DNA from: Frankiaceae bacterium
GTDB lineage: Bacteria; Actinomycetota; Actinomycetes; JADGOU01
DNA length: 7,478 bases
Direction of reading: 5' to 3'
Assembly: GCA_017882835.1 (NCBI GenBank)
Contig: JADGOU010000138.1
Span: 1 to 7,478, forward strand
The position numbers and the translations under genes are program-made. Shown in pieces: positions 4,214-7,478 of this stretch. Below the pieces are notes generated by a model. It searched no databases, had not been told where the DNA came from, and was given only the letters and a program-made list of their open reading frames with translations. How positions within the stretch are numbered: position 1 is the stretch's first letter; every line of letters starts with the position of its first letter.

Positions 4214-6851
4214 GTGACGACAGCTACCAGCACAGCGATGCGCGCCGCGACCGAGGCCCTGCGATCGGTCCTGGCACAGCCGGTGGAGGCCCAGGCCCGG
4301 GCTCTGGCGGCGGCCGAGTTGGCGCGCGGGGAAGCCGACCTGGCGGCGGCGTCCATCGCGGAGCGGGCGCTCGGGCACGTTGCCATGCAACTGGAGCATT
4401 TCGACGCCGCCGCCGCACACTTCCGGGCGGCCCGACGACTCGCCGAGACCGCCGGAGACAACGAGCGGGTGGCGGAAGCGCGCTCGAGTCTTTCCTACGT
4501 ACTCGCCCGGCAGGGCCGGACCCGAGCGGCGTTGCGCGAGATCGACGCCGCGACCGGAGTAGTCCACGGTGTCGCCGCAGCCTGGCTGGAGACCTACCGG
4601 GCACTCGTGCTCAAGGGTCTCGGCCGGTGGGACGAGGCGCTGGCGGCCTACCAACGCGCCTTACCGGTGTTCCGGCGGGCGGGTGAGCAGCTCGGTGAGG
4701 CCCGGCTGCTCGCCAACCGCGGTGTGGTCCAGGCCTATCGCGGCGCGTACGGCGCCGCGGAGCGCGACCTCGCCCGGGCCGACGCTCTGTTTCTTCAACT
4801 CGGGCAGGACTTCAGCTCCGCGGTCGTCCGCCAGACCCTGGGGTACGTCGCCGCTCGCCGGGGAGATGTGCCCCAGGCGCTGTCCCGCTACGACGAGGCC
4901 GAAGCGGCCTACCGCCGCCACCGGCCACCTCCGGCCACCTTGTGGATGGATCGCTGCGAGCTCCTGCTCTGGGCTGGACTAGCCGCCGAGGCGCGGGTCT
5001 CGGCGGTCCGCGCAGTGGAGGAGTGCCAGCGCTACCGCCAGGCCGCCGACGTGGCCGAGGCACGGTTGCTGCTGGCGCAGGCGGCGCTGCTGGATGGCGG
5101 CCCGGATGAGGCCTGGACGACCGCTGCTCAGGCGGCGCGAGCCTTCGCCCGCCAGCGGCGACCCGCCTGGGTCGCGCTCGCCCAGCGAACCATGCTGCAG
5201 GCGTGTCTGGCGGGCGCCGGGGACGGCACCGGCTGTTCCCGCGACGCGGTCCGGACCGCCGCCCAACTCGACCGGGCGGGTTGGCGGACCTGGGCCGTCG
5301 AGGCGCGGCTGGTGGCCGGTCAGTTGGCCCTAGCCGAGGGCCGCGGCGGAGTCGCCCGGCGGGAGCTCTCGCTGGCCGGCCGCGCCCGGCACCGCGGGCC
5401 GGCCTGGCAACGCGCTCAGGGTTGGCAGGCCGATGCGCTGCTGCGGCTGTCCGCGGGTGACCGGGCGGGCGCCCGCCGGGCCGCCAACCGGGGGCTGGCC
5501 GTGCTGGAGGAGTACCGCGCCACCCTGGGGGCCACCGACTTGCGCGCCGGTGCGTCGACCCGGTCGAGCGCCCTTGCTGAGATCGGCCTGCGGCTGGAGC
5601 TCGCGGAGGGCGCAGCCGCGGCCGCGCTGTGCTGGGTGGAGCGCGCGCGCTATCGGCCTGCTCTACCGGCCCGTCCGGCTCCCGGCCGACGCCGGGCTGG
5701 GTCACGATCTGGCGGAACTACGCCGGGCGGCGATCGACGAGCGGGACGCAGTGCGCAGCGGCCGACCCACCGCTGCCCCACGCCGCCGCCAAGTGGAGCT
5801 GGAACGGCAGGTCCGCGACCGCAGCCGGACCGCCGGTGGGTCGCAGGCCGTCGGCCGGGCGGTCGTCGACGTCGGCCAGCTACGGTCTCGCCTCGGGGAC
5901 ACCGCGATGGTCGTCTACTTCACCCTCGACGGGCGATTGCATGCGGTCACGGTGGGCCCCGCGCCCGCCCTGCACGACCTCGGCCCGGTAGCGCCCGTGC
6001 TGCGCGAACTGGAACTGCTGCCGTTCCTGATACGCCGACTGACCTGGCAGCGCGGTACGCCGGCCTCCCTGCGCGCGGCCGAGTCCGGCGTTCGACACGC
6101 TGCAGACTGGCTCGATCAGACTCTGCTCGGGCCGCTGCGTGGATCGCTCGGAGACCGGCCGCTCGTCGTCGTGCCCAACGGGGCGCTGTCGGCGCTGCCA
6201 TGGTCGGTGCTGCCGTCGTGCCGCGGTCGCCCGCTCTCGGTGGCGCCCTCGGCGACGACCTGGGCGCGCGCAGCCGCCGCCCCGCCCATTCCAGTCGACT
6301 CGACGACCGTGCTCGTCGCCGGCCCGGAGCTACCGCACGCCAGGGCGGAGGTCGGGGCGCTCGCCAGGCACTATCCGGGCGCTCGGACTCTGACCGGTCC
6401 GGCCGCTACCGCCGGCGCAGTCGTGGCCGCGGTCGACGGCGCGGGGCTCGTCCATGTGGCGGCGCACGGACACTTCCGAGCCGACAACCCGCAGTTCTCG
6501 TCGCTGCGACTGCACGATGGACCGCTCACGGCCTATGACCTGGAGTGTCTCGACGCGGCGCCGCACCAGGTTGTCTTGTCCGCCTGCAATTCTGGGCGCA
6601 CGCCGGATCTCGCCGGTGACGAGGTGCTCGGGCTGGTCGCCGTCTTTCTCGCCCTCGGGACGGTGACGCTCATCGCCACGGTCGCGCCGGTCCCCGACGG
6701 GGAGACGGCGAGCCTGATGTGTGACCTGCACGCGCGACTGGTGCGGGGCGCGGCACCAGCGGTCGCCCTCGCTGAGGCCCAGCAGGCGACCGGCGCCAGC
6801 GGGGCCGCGCTGGCCGCCTCGTCCGGCTTCGTCTGCTTCGGCGCGTCCTAG
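4214..6851 (+). CDS. TPR-CHAT protein (caspase-clan protease), frameshifted at 5641-5650
   Basis: After restoring 2 nt the product is 879 aa. Residues about 10-470 are Ala/Leu/Arg-rich helical repeats of TPR type, for example AAAHFRAARRLAETAGD, RWDEALAAYQRALPVFRRAG and GDVPQALSRYDEAEAAYRRH. A linker with the family-like VERARA segment follows, then a CHAT domain (about 600-879) with the catalytic pair His752 in VHVAAHGHF (codon 6465) and Cys792 in VVLSACNSG (codon 6585). TPRs typically sense or bind a partner while CHAT cleaves proteins. GTG 4214 is preferred because GGAGGG lies about 9 bases upstream and the frame beyond overlaps the promoter; ATG 4238 is the alternative. As written, the first frame runs past the break to a stop at 6536-6538, giving 774 aa whose last 295 or so residues are out of frame and lack the catalytic pair. 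No signal or membrane segment. Divergent from the S8/sigma operon. Confidence 0.9.
5641..5650 (+). repeat. (GC)5 tract at the CHAT frameshift
   Basis: The bases are GCGCGCGCGC. Upstream frame reads TGG GTG GAG CGC GCG CGC; the downstream in-frame sequence is GCT ATC GGC CTG CTC TAC. One extra GC unit, (GC)6, would join them as WVERARAIGLLY, matching the usual Glu-Arg-Ala-Arg-Ala segment of CHAT proteins. The lesion is therefore the loss of one dinucleotide unit, either a slippage mutation or a read error in a hard-to-sequence tract. Confidence 0.75.
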
Positions 6852-6953
6852 CGTCGACAACGGAACCGGGACGGCGATCGCCGGCCGACTGGCGGGAGGT
6901 TGCGCCGGACCGGGGCAGGCTACCTGCCTGACCCATCCACCGCGGAAGGAACC

Positions 6954-7001
6954 ATGCCACCCACACGAAAGCCTTCGTCGACTCCGTGCCGTGGGATCTG
7001 A
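6954..7001 (+). other. ribosome site and ATG of a possible broken small gene after CHAT
   Basis: GGAAGGA at 6944-6950 sits just before ATG 6954, but this frame encodes only 15 codons (MPPTRKPSSTPCRGI). In the +2 frame, starting five bases into the ORF, the reading is THTKAFVDSVPWDLMLRALE, with a more protein-like composition, running open to 7150. One inserted or two deleted bases near 6957-6960 would link the ATG to it. Given the other indels in the window this may be a real frameshifted small gene, but nothing is recognised and chance is likely. The terminator at 7050-7079 would lie inside the longer frame, which argues against it. Confidence 0.2.
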
Positions 7002-7049
7002 TGCTAAGGGCACTCGAGCGGCCGCCCACGCTCGGGCCGTCGCCACCCG

Positions 7050-7079
7050 CGAAGGGCCGCCGGGTCGGGCGGCCCTTCG
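7050..7079 (+). terminator. hairpin terminator after the CHAT gene
   Basis: CGAAGGGCCGCC (7050-7061) pairs perfectly with GGCGGCCCTTCG (7068-7079) around a 6-base loop, a 12-bp GC-rich stem. The plus strand continues TCGTCG, with only a weak T content, as is common for terminators in high-GC actinobacteria. It lies 199 bp after the CHAT stop and just beyond the end of the minus-strand serine hydroxymethyltransferase stub, so it may serve both converging transcripts. Confidence 0.7.
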
Positions 7080-7082
7080 TCG

Positions 7083-7217
7083 TCGACCCGGGAGTGGATG
7101 TCCGAGACTCAGCGGTGTCCGTGCCCGCGGTGACATGCGGTTCTCGCTGACGATGAGGTTGATCGCGTTCAGCCGGGCCGTCTCGTGCTGCGCGAGCAGA
7201 GCCTCGATGCTGCTCAT
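7083..7217 (-). pseudogene. serine hydroxymethyltransferase-like N-terminal fragment
   Basis: ATG 7217 on the minus strand opens MSSIEALLAQHETARLNA followed by INLIVSENRMSPRA, which matches the N-terminus of PLP-dependent serine hydroxymethyltransferases (GlyA: ELIASEN-Y-SP). After about residue 35 the frame loses similarity. A neighbouring frame then gives SDIHSRVDDEG, which may be the next few residues after a small indel. No more of the enzyme is visible, and a terminator hairpin follows at once, so the remaining 350 or more residues, including the PLP lysine, are missing. It is a dead remnant, or the start of a gene truncated by a rearrangement. The native biosynthetic context cannot be told from here. 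Confidence 0.6.
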
Positions 7218-7478
7218 AGGTTGGTTTACTCTCGGTGGCGGCGTCCATGCGGCAGGCGGTACAGGCGACAGCGGTGACCGCACGTAAGGCGGCCACCCGC
7301 CTCGTCGTGCTCGCGTCGGCGAGCAGCTCGCCGACCAGGTCCGCGACGGACGCCACCGGGGGTGGCCGAGACGGTGGGAGATCTCTGCCGCGAAGCGGCG
7401 TTGCCCGGCGGGGTTACCGCCGGCCAGGCGCCGCCAGTGCAAGGAGGCGATCGGGGCAGCGATCTTGACGGCTTCGGG
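7215..7478 (-). pseudogene. 3' end of an unrecognised minus-strand gene, frame-disrupted, partial
   Basis: Entering from the right edge, the minus strand reads PEAVKIAAPIASLHWRRL, then GGNPAGQRRFAAEISHRLGHP in one frame. It then switches at a C5 run (7362-7366 region) to VASVADLVGELLADASTT and RRVAALRAVTAVACTAC in another. One additional C would join them. Both parts have plausible helical protein composition. The second frame reads through the start of the hydroxymethyltransferase stub without a stop, whereas a TAA in the third frame lies at 7226-7228, so the true end is unclear. I do not recognise the family. Upstream position and the near overlap suggest it was in an operon with the hydroxymethyltransferase-like gene. 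Confidence 0.35.

Noticed and set aside
4031..4654. N-terminal extension of the S8 protease upstream of ATG 4030
   Set aside because: It would cross the divergent region and run antisense through the TPR coding sequence. A strong ribosome site precedes ATG 4030.
6330..7442. 370-aa open frame on the minus strand
   Set aside because: It mostly lies antisense to the CHAT domain, which has clear motifs on the plus strand. Only its first part (the hydroxymethyltransferase-like start at 7217 and the piece from the right edge) looks like protein.
1..7478. CRISPR arrays, tRNA or rRNA genes
   Set aside because: I found no regularly spaced direct repeats and no tRNA or rRNA-like sequence by eye on either strand.

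Overview
This is high-GC actinobacterial DNA. The G/C-rich third positions, the GTG starts, the DUF5999 gene and the ECF sigma / subtilase / TPR-CHAT neighbourhood all fit a filamentous actinomycete. A Micromonosporaceae-like host is a guess; genus cannot be read from the window.

The core (1728-6851) is a divergent two-arm module. The minus-strand arm, in transcription order, is a leaderless S8 (subtilisin-type) serine protease (4030-2825), an ECF-type sigma-70 factor whose GTG overlaps the protease stop by 4 bases (2828-2253), and a 154-aa acidic protein of unknown function with a helical N-terminus and a beta-rich C-terminus (2192-1728). The plus-strand arm is a large TPR-CHAT protein (GTG 4214 to stop 6851), a caspase-clan His/Cys protease behind TPR repeats. 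A 183-bp intergenic region separates the arms. It contains a perfect 11-bp inverted repeat, one copy per arm, which is a good candidate for a shared promoter or operator element. The layout suggests a cytosolic protease signalling circuit wired to a dedicated sigma factor. The biochemical role is unknown.

The CHAT gene is broken in this sequence by the equivalent of a 2-nt deletion inside a (GC)5 tract at 5641-5650. Restoring two bases gives a continuous 879-aa protein. A similar 2-nt loss splits a small helix-turn-helix gene at the left end, and a 1-base C-run change appears to split a gene at the right end. Indel errors, real decay and slippage cannot be separated from the sequence alone.

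Left flank (1-1727): remnants on both strands. A small HTH gene (frameshifted) and an intact DUF5999 gene lie on the minus strand. They are followed by about 390 bp with little recognisable content, then what looks like the 5' part of a group II intron (from GTGCG at 951; no reverse transcriptase, no domain V seen), then a scrap of an IS110-type transposase ending at about 1718, ten bases before the stop codon of the 154-aa gene. Right flank (6852-7478): a short gap, a strong 12-bp-stem terminator hairpin, the N-terminal stub of a serine hydroxymethyltransferase-like gene on the minus strand, and the disrupted 3' end of an unrecognised minus-strand gene that runs off the window.
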